Assembly (NCBI GenBank): GCA_050694055.1
Contig: JBOGWX010000112.1
Coordinates: 1-64,000 of the forward strand
DNA from: WHSV01 sp050694055
Lineage (GTDB): Bacteria; Actinomycetota; CADDZG01; WHSQ01
DNA: 64,000 nt
Direction: 5' to 3'
Below, piece after piece: positions 53,444 through 61,404 of this stretch; the stretch's first letter is position 1, and every line of letters begins with the position of its first letter. The notes under the pieces were generated by a model. That model was given only the letters and a program-made list of their open reading frames with translations, was not told the DNA's origin and did no database searches. The translations under genes and the position numbers were made by a program.

Positions 53444-54901
53444 ATGCTGTCAGCTTTGAAGAGGGCCTTGCTACTTGCCTGCATCCTGGCGCTCGTACCG
53501 CTTCCCACCACGACTGCGGGAGCCCAGGTCGCCGAGGAGGGCGAGGGCAGCCCCAACATGAGGCACGTCGCCAATCTCGGCTACGAGGCCCGCAACGGCA
53601 CGACGCCGAACTCCGGCACCGACATCGAGTTCACCACGATCGGGGGCCGGGACTATGCGCTGGGCGGCTCGTACCGCAACGGCATGCAGATCGTGGACAT
53701 CACGAACCCCGAGCAGGCGCAGATCGTGGCCGTCTACGACTGCGGAGTCACCCAGGGCGACATCCAGGTCTTCCGGCGCGGCGACATGCCCGGCAGGACC
53801 TTTGTGACCTATACCTCCGACACCTTCGGTGACGGGACCTCGACTTGCTACCAGGAGGCCGCCGCCCTTGGCTTCGAGGTGAAGAAGGCCAACGGTTCGG
53901 GCAAGAACGGCACCTTCATCGCCGATATCACCAACCCCCTCGACCCGCAGACGGTCTCGTTCGTCGAGGTCCCCAAGGGCTCGCACAACCAGACGGTTCA
54001 CCCGGGTGGCCGTTTTCTCTACAACTCGAACTCCGACCTCATCACGTCGGTCGTCGGCGGACCTTCGATCGAGGTCTTCAACATCAAGGACTTCAGCAAC
54101 CCGAAGCTGGCGGCCGACCTCGATCTGCCGATCAGGCCCGGGCTCGGCACCGAGTCGCACGACATCACCTTCAACGAGAGCGGCACGCGGGCTTACTCGG
54201 CTGCGTTGTCGCAGCAGGTGATCATCAACACCAGGAAGCCCAACAGCCCGAGCATCGTGACGAGCTTCGTGGACCCGGCGATCAACGTCTTCCACCAGTC
54301 CGACCCGGTGACGCTCAACATCGATGGATACAAGCGTGAGTTCCTCATCATCGAAGACGAGTTCGTCGGTGCTCTCCCCACCGGACAGTGTCCCAACGGT
54401 GGAGTGCACGTCTACGACATCACCGGACACAACGAGCTTGACCCGGAGAAGGTCGGTTACTGGAACATCGACGAGGCGCGGCCCGCGACCGACAACGGAA
54501 TGCGTTGCACGGCTCACGTCTTCGACATCCACCAGGATGAGGGCATCATGACGATCGCCTTCTACAACGGTGGCGTGCGCGTGGTCGACATCTCTGGGCT
54601 CGTCGGGGTTGCGATCGGTGAGACCGAGATCACAGGCGGCATGAAGCAGATCGGCTACTACCAGTTCCCGGACTCGGACTCCTGGTCGGCCAAGACGCCG
54701 GAGATCGATCCCGCGACCGGCGACTTCTACCTCTACGGCAACGACCTCACGCGTGGTATGGACATCTACCACTTCGACGCCGGCAAGGAGGAGTCGGAGG
54801 CGACCGGTACCTTCATGAGCCCGGCCGACGCCGAGCTCTACCTGGCGGACGTGGGACCGCTGCCGACCGACTACGAGATGTTCTGCCTGATCCCAGAGTA
54901 G
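53444..54901 (+). CDS. Secreted LVIVD-repeat beta-propeller protein
   Basis: Protein of 485 residues with signal peptide (LLACILALVPLPTTTAGA). Repeats of the LVIVD kind follow: GMQIVDITNPEQAQIVAVYD, FIADITNPLDPQTVSFVE, IEVFNIKDFSNPKLAADLD, VHVYDITGHNELDPEKVGYW, VRVVDISGL. These make up a beta-propeller of unknown ligand. Cysteines (YDCG, TSTCYQ, GQCPNGG, MRCTAH, MFCLIPE) suggest disulfides outside the cell. The promoter is unclear apart from TTGACC at 53376. A strong terminator follows. Confidence 0.87.
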   Translation: MLSALKRALLLACILALVPLPTTTAGAQVAEEGEGSPNMRHVANLGYEARNGTTPNSGTDIEFTTIGGRDYALGGSYRNGMQIVDITNPEQAQIVAVYDCGVTQGDIQVFRRGDMPGRTFVTYTSDTFGDGTSTCYQEAAALGFEVKKANGSGKNGTFIADITNPLDPQTVSFVEVPKGSHNQTVHPGGRFLYNSNSDLITSVVGGPSIEVFNIKDFSNPKLAADLDLPIRPGLGTESHDITFNESGTRAYSAALSQQVIINTRKPNSPSIVTSFVDPAINVFHQSDPVTLNIDGYKREFLIIEDEFVGALPTGQCPNGGVHVYDITGHNELDPEKVGYWNIDEARPATDNGMRCTAHVFDIHQDEGIMTIAFYNGGVRVVDISGLVGVAIGETEITGGMKQIGYYQFPDSDSWSAKTPEIDPATGDFYLYGNDLTRGMDIYHFDAGKEESEATGTFMSPADAELYLADVGPLPTDYEMFCLIPE

Positions 54902-54923
54902 CGAGCGCAAACAGCAGTTCTCG

Positions 54924-54958
54924 GAGGGGCGTGCCCAGAGGCACGCCCCTCTTTGTTT
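54924..54958 (+). terminator. Rho-independent terminator after the LVIVD gene
   Basis: 12-bp perfect arms GAGGGGCGTGCC and GGCACGCCCCTC, 4-base loop, then TTTGTTT. Begins 23 bases after the stop. Confidence 0.93.
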
Positions 54959-54965
54959 GGGTTCC

Positions 54966-54989
54966 AACCTCGCTCCATCGAGCGAGGTT
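54966..54989. repeat. Inverted repeat just upstream of the flippase gene
   Basis: Perfect 10-bp arms AACCTCGCTC and GAGCGAGGTT with a CATC loop, ending 14 bases before ATG 55004. It could act as an operator or as an RNA hairpin near the ribosome site. Confidence 0.6.
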
Positions 54990-55003
54990 AGGCTCCCTCA
55001 TCC

Positions 55004-56557
55004 ATGAGCACTTCAGATCCCGCGGCGCGCGCCGGCGCGGAGCGCAAGGACCTCGGCGACTACCGCAACATCCTGTCGGGCACGAGCCAGAACATCATCG
55101 GACTGGTCATCGCCGGTGTCGCGCAGTTCGTCGCCAACGTGTTGATCTCTCGAACCCTCGGCGAGTCGCCGTTCGGCGTGGTCACGGTGCTGACTCAGGC
55201 GATGTTCGTGTTGAGCTTCGCAACTCGTTTCGGGATGGACATGGCGGTGTTGCGCGACGTCGCGATCGACGTCGGCGCGGGGAGGTTCGACCGGATTCGA
55301 ACGCATGTGAGCCGAGCGACGTGGATTGCTCTGGGCGTGTCCTCGTTCATCGCGCTGTTGCTGGTTGTCTTCTCCAACGCGTTCCTGGACCTCTTCTCGG
55401 TCAGCTTTGAGTTTCGCCCAGGTCTAGCGGTAGCTGCTGCAGTCGCGTTACCCGGACTCGCGCTGACCAACGTGTGGCTCAGCGCCACGCGTGGGCTCAA
55501 GATCATGCGCTACACGCTCTATCTCTTCTGGGCGGGACAGCCGGTCTTGTGGATCGTGTTCATGCTCGGGCTGTGGCGCGTGGAGCAGAGCGCGCGCATG
55601 GCGGTACTCGCCTACTCGCTGTCGTGGCTGGTCGTTGCGCTGCCGTCGTGGTGGTTCTGGCGCAAGGAGAGCCGGGGTTGGGAACGAGCTCCCCTCGAGC
55701 GCGGCGCGATGGCGGCGCTGCTGCGCTATGCCGGGCCGCGCGCGCCGGCCGCACTGTTCACCCAGCTTCTGTTCTGGACGGATCTGTTCGTGCTGACCCG
55801 CTATGCGGTCGATTCAGAGGTGGGTGTGTATTCGGCCGCGCTCCGCTCGGGACAGGTGTTGCTGCTGCTGCTGACCTCGGTGGCCTTGATGTTCAGTCCC
55901 TTCGTCGCGGATCTGCACAACCGAGGTGAGACTCAACGTCTCGACGGGCTCTACAAGACGCTCACCCGGTGGACGCTCGTGGCGACGATGCCGGTGTTCC
56001 TGCTACTCGCGGTGGCGCCGGGCGAAGTTCTCGAGATCTTCGGTGCCGACTTCGCGGGGGGAGAGACGGCTTTGCTTCTCTTGATCCTCGGACAGTTCAT
56101 CAACGTCGCAACCGGAAGCGTGGGTTTCGTACTGATCATGGTGGGGCGCACCGGCTGGGATCTCGTCGTTCAGGCCGGATCTTTGGCGCTCAACCTGGGA
56201 CTCGCCTTCTGGCTGGCGCCCCGTTACGGCATGGAGGGCGCCGCGATCGCCAACGCCGCCACCTTCGCAGCCAGCAAGTGGTGGCGGCTGGCCCTGGTCA
56301 GGAAGTTCGTCGGCATCTGGCCCTACGACCGCCAGTACCTCAGGCTCATCGTGCCTACTCTGCTCGGGGGGGCGGTGATGTGGCTCGTGCACTCGGTGAT
56401 CACCGCCGGTTACCTGATCGATCTGGTGCTTAGCGGGCTGCTGGGCACCGGGGCGTTCGCGCTCGCCTACCTGGTCTTCGGTCTGGCGCCGGCGGAGAAG
56501 CGGGAGCTCGGGCGGCTCGTGGCCAAGCTACGTAAGGGGCAAGCCCGCTCCGCATAG
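55004..56557 (+). CDS. Polysaccharide/lipid flippase, MATE-like Wzx type
   Basis: Membrane protein of 517 residues with about 14 helices. N-terminal pattern GTSQNIIGLVIAGVAQFVANVLISRTLGESPFGVVTVL is that of Wzx/RfbX (PST) flippases; later GTGAFALAYLVF. Two halves of similar layout are seen. Likely moves a lipid-linked sugar or related molecule across the membrane. The gene stands alone; gmd at 42.5 kb could supply a sugar nucleotide for the same glycan, but that is only context. Confidence 0.9.
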   Translation: MSTSDPAARAGAERKDLGDYRNILSGTSQNIIGLVIAGVAQFVANVLISRTLGESPFGVVTVLTQAMFVLSFATRFGMDMAVLRDVAIDVGAGRFDRIRTHVSRATWIALGVSSFIALLLVVFSNAFLDLFSVSFEFRPGLAVAAAVALPGLALTNVWLSATRGLKIMRYTLYLFWAGQPVLWIVFMLGLWRVEQSARMAVLAYSLSWLVVALPSWWFWRKESRGWERAPLERGAMAALLRYAGPRAPAALFTQLLFWTDLFVLTRYAVDSEVGVYSAALRSGQVLLLLLTSVALMFSPFVADLHNRGETQRLDGLYKTLTRWTLVATMPVFLLLAVAPGEVLEIFGADFAGGETALLLLILGQFINVATGSVGFVLIMVGRTGWDLVVQAGSLALNLGLAFWLAPRYGMEGAAIANAATFAASKWWRLALVRKFVGIWPYDRQYLRLIVPTLLGGAVMWLVHSVITAGYLIDLVLSGLLGTGAFALAYLVFGLAPAEKRELGRLVAKLRKGQARSA

Positions 56558-56642
56558 GCCCTGGGGCGGGCGTCGTGAAACCTCGGACGATTGGCGAAGT
56601 GGGTCAGTTTGCGCAGCTTGCCCCCGTCGCCATCAAACGCTT

Positions 56643-56660
56643 GCCTCAGTAGCGTGAGGC
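56643..56660. promoter_or_regulatory. Short inverted repeat upstream of the 56697 gene
   Basis: GCCTCA-GTAGCG-TGAGGC, 6-bp arms, 36 bases before ATG 56697. Could be an operator; no clear promoter boxes were found around it. Confidence 0.3.
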
Positions 56661-56696
56661 TCGGAGAGTCTGGGGCTGGGCGGGGAAGGACGCGCC

Positions 56697-57995
56697 ATGA
56701 GTCAAACCGTCAGGGAGCCGTCGGTGCCGGCCGAGGTGCTCAAGGAAGTAGCCGAGTTTCCGTTCCTCGCGGCCCTTTACGGTCGTCGCTCGCGCCGCTT
56801 TGCGCTGGGGAACGAGATTCCGGACGGTCCTCTCGCCTACAAGTCGAAGCACGAGCCCGTGCCACTGACCGAGCTCGAGCGCATGATGGTCCTCAGCTCC
56901 ATGGGCGGCACCACGGGGTGGCACTACGCCATCACGCGCAACGCGACCTATGCGCCACATCTGGCGAACTACGCGGGGGCCGCGGCGGGACGCACCTTCC
57001 CATCGGCAGCCGGCTTCCACGTCGCCGAGCTGTTCTGCACCGACGACTCGGGCACCTACTTCTTCCCCACGCGCGACGCGGGGGCGCTGGTGGATCCGGC
57101 CGCCGAGGAGATCACCATCGAGCTCATGATCGAGCGTCATCGCGGCCGGTTGCGCAAGCTCTCCGACGAACGCATCTATCTTCCGCGCGAGGAGCCCTAC
57201 CTCGAGGGGCACAACACCTGGTGCGTGAACGTGCCGGGCTCGCTTCTGGTGATCCCCGTCGCCGACCTCGCGCAGCAGGCGATCGCCGGGCTCTGCTTCC
57301 TGGCGCAGAACGGCTACTGCATCTACGACGACGTCAACGATCGCAAGATTCCCGGCATGGAAGCCTTCGGTGGTCTGGTCGACATCGAGGAGCCGTTCCC
57401 ACTCACGTTCATCGACCAGTACATGCTGTCCGAGGCGGTCGCCGAGCTGGCGACGAGCTGCTACGCCGGCGTCCTGACCTTGCAGGCGATAGGACTTGGG
57501 GGATGGATGTTCGACGGCGTCGATCGCTTCACCATGCTGGGTGCGTCCGGCAATCCCGAGGTGCCGGGACTGGGCTTCCGTTTCGACGAGGACCAGCGCT
57601 GGCCGATCCCGAACCCGACCGGGCTCGAGGGTGTTTATGAGGGTATGTGCCCGCCGCACTATCCGGACATGGCGGCCGCAGTCGAAGCCTTCGCCGAGCG
57701 CAAGTTCGGAGCCGGGGGTCCCTTCAACCCCGATACGCCGGGGGCCTGGAGCGACAGCCCGGGAGTTCGTGGCAGCGCGCAGGTGCACTCCGAAGAGTTC
57801 AAGGGCTGCGTGTCGACGCAGGCACAATACGTCTTCGACACCTTCGGGAAGTGGCCCGGAACGGTGCCGACGCTGATGATCCTCAACTATGTTCAGGCCC
57901 ACCACCTCGACCTCGATTTCTACGACCACTTCTTCAAGGAAGGTTCCTACCTGGGCACGCACGCCCAGCACATGGCGCGCTGGCACGGCGAGTGA
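56697..57995 (+). CDS. Unassigned protein, nitroreductase-like N-terminal region
   Basis: Protein of 432 residues. I do not know its function. RRSRRFALGNEIPDGPLAYKSKHEPVPLTELERMMVLSSMGGTTGW recalls the FMN-binding start of nitroreductase/SagB-type flavoproteins (RRS then LTELE). A second conserved-looking part is SGTYFFPTRDAGALVDP. The C-terminal third has many Pro and aromatic residues and ends in an HAQHMARWHG segment. GGGGAAGG precedes the ATG. It has no signal peptide. A flavin oxidoreductase is possible but unproven. Confidence 0.8.
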   Translation: MSQTVREPSVPAEVLKEVAEFPFLAALYGRRSRRFALGNEIPDGPLAYKSKHEPVPLTELERMMVLSSMGGTTGWHYAITRNATYAPHLANYAGAAAGRTFPSAAGFHVAELFCTDDSGTYFFPTRDAGALVDPAAEEITIELMIERHRGRLRKLSDERIYLPREEPYLEGHNTWCVNVPGSLLVIPVADLAQQAIAGLCFLAQNGYCIYDDVNDRKIPGMEAFGGLVDIEEPFPLTFIDQYMLSEAVAELATSCYAGVLTLQAIGLGGWMFDGVDRFTMLGASGNPEVPGLGFRFDEDQRWPIPNPTGLEGVYEGMCPPHYPDMAAAVEAFAERKFGAGGPFNPDTPGAWSDSPGVRGSAQVHSEEFKGCVSTQAQYVFDTFGKWPGTVPTLMILNYVQAHHLDLDFYDHFFKEGSYLGTHAQHMARWHGE

Positions 57996-58061
57996 CGCAA
58001 CGAGAATGGACGACGATGCTCCCTCGCGACTGACGAGCGAGATCGGGCGCAGGGGTCCTCG

Positions 58062-59117
58062 TCACTCCTGTTCGGCGAGCACCCACGACAGCCACCTCCA
58101 CGCCCTCGGTCCATCGTTGAGCCAGCCCACCGGCCCGGGAGGATCGACGTGCGAGAAGTGGTCGAGCATCATCAGACGCGATCCCTCGGCCGAGCGGTGC
58201 AGCAGCTCGGCCTCGGTCCAGGGGGTGGCCACGTCTTTCTTCGACTGCAGGACGAGCACCGGCGCCTCGAGCTCGTGGATCGCAGTCGACGGCGAGAAGC
58301 GCTCGAGCAGGGTTCGAAAGGCCGGCGGCAGTTGAGCCACGAGCTCATCGATGCGCTGGGGGTCTCGGTTGGACAACAGCTCGACCAGGGACTGCGGTCC
58401 CTCGGGTAGCTCGTTCGGATCGTCACCGTCGAGGGCGCGCACGATCTCGTCTGCGTAGCGTCCCGATGCCAGTTCCACGGTCGCGTCGATGAGGATGTCG
58501 CGCGCCTCGGGCACGGTCTCGAAGGCGACCTCGTCGCCATCGAGGACGGTCGACCCGGTCGTGACCCCCTGGAGCACGTGCACCAGATCGAAGTAGGCGC
58601 CGAAGGTGGCGACGTAGGCGACGCGGCTGCGCGTGCGAGAGTCCTGGGCGGCGATCAGCGCGAGCGAACCACCGTAGGAGAAGCCCAGCACACCTACTCG
58701 GGAATCGCCCGACAGCCCTACCATCGCCGAGACGAGCCGCTCGATGTCGTCCGTGCTGAAGGTACGGTCGTAGAGGTCGAGCTCCGGGACGAACACCCGC
58801 CGGCCCGCGCGCGCGATCGCCGTCGCGGCCTCGATCACGCGCGCGTCCTGACTTCCCTTCGGAGTGGCCCCGGGGACGAACAGCATCACCGGCGCATCGC
58901 GCTCTCCGGAGTAGAGGTCGCCCACCACTCCGGGAGCCACCTCGGTGGTCTCGACTTCGACGTCGCGTGCGAACGGGCGCGGGAAGGGCAGAGCCGAGGC
59001 GTCGGCGAGGACGGCAACAGCTTTGGCGCGTGCCCGCAAGCCCGGCACCACCCACACCATCACGGGCAGCGCCAGGACCAGCACCAAGAGGACCCGCTTG
59101 CGCCGCGTTACGGTCAT
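58062..59117 (-). CDS. Membrane-anchored alpha/beta hydrolase
   Basis: Protein of 351 residues with an N-terminal membrane helix (RVLLVLVLALPVMVWVVPGL). Alpha/beta fold: LFVPGATPKGSQDARV, nucleophile elbow GVLGFSYGGSLAL, acid in VLVLQSKKDVATPW, histidine in DHFSHVDPPGP. The dienelactone-hydrolase-like layout faces outside the cytoplasm. Substrate unknown. The stop lies 66 bases from the end of the convergent 56697 gene. Confidence 0.85.
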   Translation of the reverse strand: MTVTRRKRVLLVLVLALPVMVWVVPGLRARAKAVAVLADASALPFPRPFARDVEVETTEVAPGVVGDLYSGERDAPVMLFVPGATPKGSQDARVIEAATAIARAGRRVFVPELDLYDRTFSTDDIERLVSAMVGLSGDSRVGVLGFSYGGSLALIAAQDSRTRSRVAYVATFGAYFDLVHVLQGVTTGSTVLDGDEVAFETVPEARDILIDATVELASGRYADEIVRALDGDDPNELPEGPQSLVELLSNRDPQRIDELVAQLPPAFRTLLERFSPSTAIHELEAPVLVLQSKKDVATPWTEAELLHRSAEGSRLMMLDHFSHVDPPGPVGWLNDGPRAWRWLSWVLAEQE

Positions 59118-59169
59118 GCCCTCAAGCTACGACGGAGCGGTCTCGAGCGGGGAAGGGGTCGTCCGTTCT

Positions 59170-59565
59170 CTACCGGTCGATCGGGAAGATGTCCAGGTCG
59201 AGCCGCTGGGCCGCCCTTAGGAGGCGGCGGTCTAACGTGACGAGCGAACCCTTGACCGACGCTGCGAGGGCCAAGTACTCCGCATCGTAGGTCTTCGACC
59301 ACTGCAACTCGTCGGCGATCCTCCACGCCGTCGATCCGAGTGCCTGGGGTCTTCTCTCCTTCACCGGTCCGGAGCGCAGGAGAGAAAGAGCGTGCGCGGC
59401 GGTCTCCTCGGAGATCAGCCCTCGCCAACGCGCCACATGGAGCGCCGACCGAGTCTCGGTCCACAGCAACGAGGGACCGATCAGGACCTGCTCCCCGAGC
59501 GGCTCGAAGCCGTCCGCGGCGGTTACCGCCGCGAACATGACGCTCGCCTCGACGACGACGGGCAT
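59170..59565 (-). CDS. PIN-domain (VapC-like) toxin with altered first acidic residue
   Basis: Protein of 131 residues of VapC size. Acidic site residues: Glu6 (VVVEAS, where VapC has VVxDAS), Glu37 (WTETRSAL), Asp94 (YDAEYLALA) and Asp112 (LVTLDRRLL). The core is intact except for the Asp-to-Glu change at position 6. VapC proteins cut tRNA or rRNA. Its ATG overlaps the stop of a tiny upstream reading frame as TGATG, the usual antitoxin-toxin coupling. Confidence 0.85.
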   Translation of the reverse strand: MPVVVEASVMFAAVTAADGFEPLGEQVLIGPSLLWTETRSALHVARWRGLISEETAAHALSLLRSGPVKERRPQALGSTAWRIADELQWSKTYDAEYLALAASVKGSLVTLDRRLLRAAQRLDLDIFPIDR

Positions 59566-59678
59566 CAGCGCGCGTCGCGGACCTCACGCACCAGTGCCAC
59601 CACGTCCGGCATGGGCTCTCCGGTCACCGTCGCCCTCCATCGGTTCGGAAGTGGAAGTGAATCAGAGCCCCCGAGCAC
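59565..59678 (-). CDS. Possible short antitoxin of the PIN toxin
   Basis: Only 37 residues from GTG 59678: VLGGSDSLPLPNRWRATVTGEPMPDVVALVREVRDAR. The stop is coupled to the PIN gene. The end, RWRATVTGEPMPD, looks like the toxin-binding tail of a longer antitoxin, but no start is found upstream before the membrane-protein gene, and no DNA-binding domain is seen. It may be a truncated antitoxin or a start codon I missed. Confidence 0.35.
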   Translation of the reverse strand: MLGGSDSLPLPNRWRATVTGEPMPDVVALVREVRDAR

Positions 59679-59683
59679 GTCGG

Positions 59684-59965
59684 CTATTCGGCGGACCGCC
59701 CCCGGCCAAGCGCCGCTCGCGCGCAGACGAGCGCGGGGCCGATCACCGGCAGCGCACCGTTGCGGCCGTTCCCGCCACGGTCCCGGCCCCCGCCACCGCC
59801 GATCCTGAGGTTGAAGTCGACTCCGAGCAGCAGCAGCGGCCACAGCAGAATCGCCAGCAGGAGATTGACGATGTCGCCGAGGTTGCCGACCGCACCGAGA
59901 TAGTCGCGCGCCGCGGCTACGAGCACACCGATTACCAGATAGGCGATGATGATGATGGTCCTCAT
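59684..59965 (-). CDS. Small membrane protein
   Basis: Protein of 93 residues with two hydrophobic helices (TIIIIAYLVIGVLVAAA and IVNLLLAILLWPLLLLGV), then a Gly/Arg-rich stretch (GGGGGRDRGGNGRNG) and a hydrophobic end. GGGGGA lies about nine bases upstream of ATG 59965. Related short membrane proteins with the IIIIAYLVIGVLVAAA start are widespread in Actinobacteria but have no known function. It lies upstream of the PIN toxin on the same strand, 6 bases before the antitoxin start. Confidence 0.7.
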   Translation of the reverse strand: MRTIIIIAYLVIGVLVAAARDYLGAVGNLGDIVNLLLAILLWPLLLLGVDFNLRIGGGGGRDRGGNGRNGALPVIGPALVCARAALGRGRSAE

Positions 59966-60059
59966 TCGGATTTTCCCCCGAGGTCAATGCGGTTGTCTGC
60001 TCTGCCTTTCCCCAACTCAACGTTCCGTAACCCGACTGGGTGCTCGACGCGGTTACGCC

Positions 60060-60089
60060 TTGTCGCGGGCTATCGCTCGAGTACATACT
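60060..60089 (+). promoter_or_regulatory. Promoter of the methyltransferase gene, probably leaderless
   Basis: TTGTCG (60060-60065), 18-bp spacer, CATACT (60084-60089). Transcription would begin near the GTG at 60096, which has no ribosome site. Confidence 0.45.
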
Positions 60090-60095
60090 GTCGGC

Positions 60096-60803
60096 GTGAA
60101 CGAGCGCGCTATAGCCGAGTGCTTCGATCATGAAGTCGGATGTTGCACTCCGAAGGTCCTGCGCAGGAGACGCACTCGGAGCCGAGCCCTCGCCGACGCC
60201 GTCGAGGCAACGGGCATCGACGGAATGGGCGTGTTGGAGATCGGGAGTGGGGTCGGCGAGCTGACACGCGAGCTCGTTCGGCGAGGTGCCATGGCGGCCA
60301 CCGGAATCGACCTGTCCCCCCAGAGCGTGGCGGCGGCGCGCGGCGCGGCCCGTGACGAGGGACTCGCCGGCTCGGTCACGTTCGAGGTCGGGAACGGGGC
60401 TACCGACCGGCTCGAACCTCACGATGTGGTCGTGCTTGATCGGGTGCTCTGCTGTTATCCGGCAGCGCGCGAACTCGTCTCCCACACGAGCTCCGCCGCG
60501 CGCCGGGTCTACGCGTTCACGGTGCCACGGCACGAAGGAGCCCTGCGCCTGTTCTGGACCGTCGCCTTCTGGATCGAGAACACTTATCACGCCCTACGGG
60601 GCAGAGAGTTCCGCGCCTACCTGCACGACATCGATCGCATAGATGAGTGGCTGCGGGCCTACGGGTTCTCCTCCAGCCTCAGGTTCTCTCGAAAAGGCTG
60701 GCTGCACGCCGTCTACGTGCGATCCACGGGCGGCTCGCAGGTCACCCTTCGAGGGGAAGACCAGCCGCCCGCCAGTCGGGCAAGCCCTCCTCGAGAGCCT
60801 TGA
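60096..60803 (+). CDS. SAM-dependent methyltransferase
   Basis: Class I methyltransferase of 235 residues: VLEIGSGVGELTRELVRRGAMAATGIDLSPQSVAAARG (SAM loop and acidic ribose contact), and VVLDRVLCCYPAARELV. The N-terminal Cys-rich stretch ECFDHEVGCCTPKVLRR is unusual. The VVVLDRVLCCY segment resembles that of the Mg-protoporphyrin-type O-methyltransferase group, without claim to that substrate. The 3' end overlaps the convergent ArsR-rhodanese gene by 62 bases. Confidence 0.83.
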   Translation: MNERAIAECFDHEVGCCTPKVLRRRRTRSRALADAVEATGIDGMGVLEIGSGVGELTRELVRRGAMAATGIDLSPQSVAAARGAARDEGLAGSVTFEVGNGATDRLEPHDVVVLDRVLCCYPAARELVSHTSSAARRVYAFTVPRHEGALRLFWTVAFWIENTYHALRGREFRAYLHDIDRIDEWLRAYGFSSSLRFSRKGWLHAVYVRSTGGSQVTLRGEDQPPASRASPPREP

Positions 60804-61404
60804 CCCGGTAGCCCTTCTTCTTCAGATAACGAGCGGCCTCAGGCGCGAAGGCGCAGAAAGGTCCACGGCAATATGCGACGATCTCCACGCTCTTGGGGAG
60901 CTCACTCAGGCGCTTCTCGAGCTCATCGACCGGGATCGACACCGCTCCCGGCAGGTGACCCGCCGCGTACTCTTCCTCGGGGCGGACGTCGAGAACGAGG
61001 GGCTGGTTCTTGCGCCGGAGACGGATCGCCAGTTCCTCTTTGGTCAAGAGCTCGATCCCATCGAGCTCGCCGGTGTAAGCGAGCGCGAGGCGCTCGACCT
61101 CTGCGATCTGCTTGCGCGCGATGCTCTGCAGCGCGCGCCACAGCACGATCACCTCGGTCGTGGCGACGCGGTAGATGATCGAGGTTCGCTCCCGGCGAGC
61201 CGTGAGGAGACCCGCCCTGCGGAGGATCTGGAGGTGCTGGCTCGCGTTCGCCACCGACAGGTCGAGCTCGGATGCGATGCTCTCTACGCTCCGCTCCCCG
61301 TTGGCGAGAAGGTCCACTATCTCCGCCCGGCGACCGCTCCCCAGCGCCTTGGCGATCCGCGCGAGCTCGTCGAACAGGGCTTCCTTTGCGGCTCTATCTG
61401 CCAT
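60742..61404 (-). CDS. ArsR-family regulator fused to a rhodanese domain
   Basis: Protein of 220 residues. The ArsR winged HTH (residues ~10-105) has LLANGERSVESIASELDLSVANASQHLQILRRAGLLTARRERTSIIYRV and contains no cysteine. The C-terminal rhodanese domain (about 115-220) has LVLDVRPEEEYAAGHLPGA and active loop VAYCRGPFC, Cys179 and Cys184, the only cysteines in the protein. Persulfide sensing by the rhodanese loop is a natural inference. It overlaps the MFS gene by 11 bases and is divergent (with it) from tusA-dsrE-dioxygenase genes. Confidence 0.93.
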   Translation of the reverse strand: MADRAAKEALFDELARIAKALGSGRRAEIVDLLANGERSVESIASELDLSVANASQHLQILRRAGLLTARRERTSIIYRVATTEVIVLWRALQSIARKQIAEVERLALAYTGELDGIELLTKEELAIRLRRKNQPLVLDVRPEEEYAAGHLPGAVSIPVDELEKRLSELPKSVEIVAYCRGPFCAFAPEAARYLKKKGYRVKALEEGLPDWRAAGLPLEG

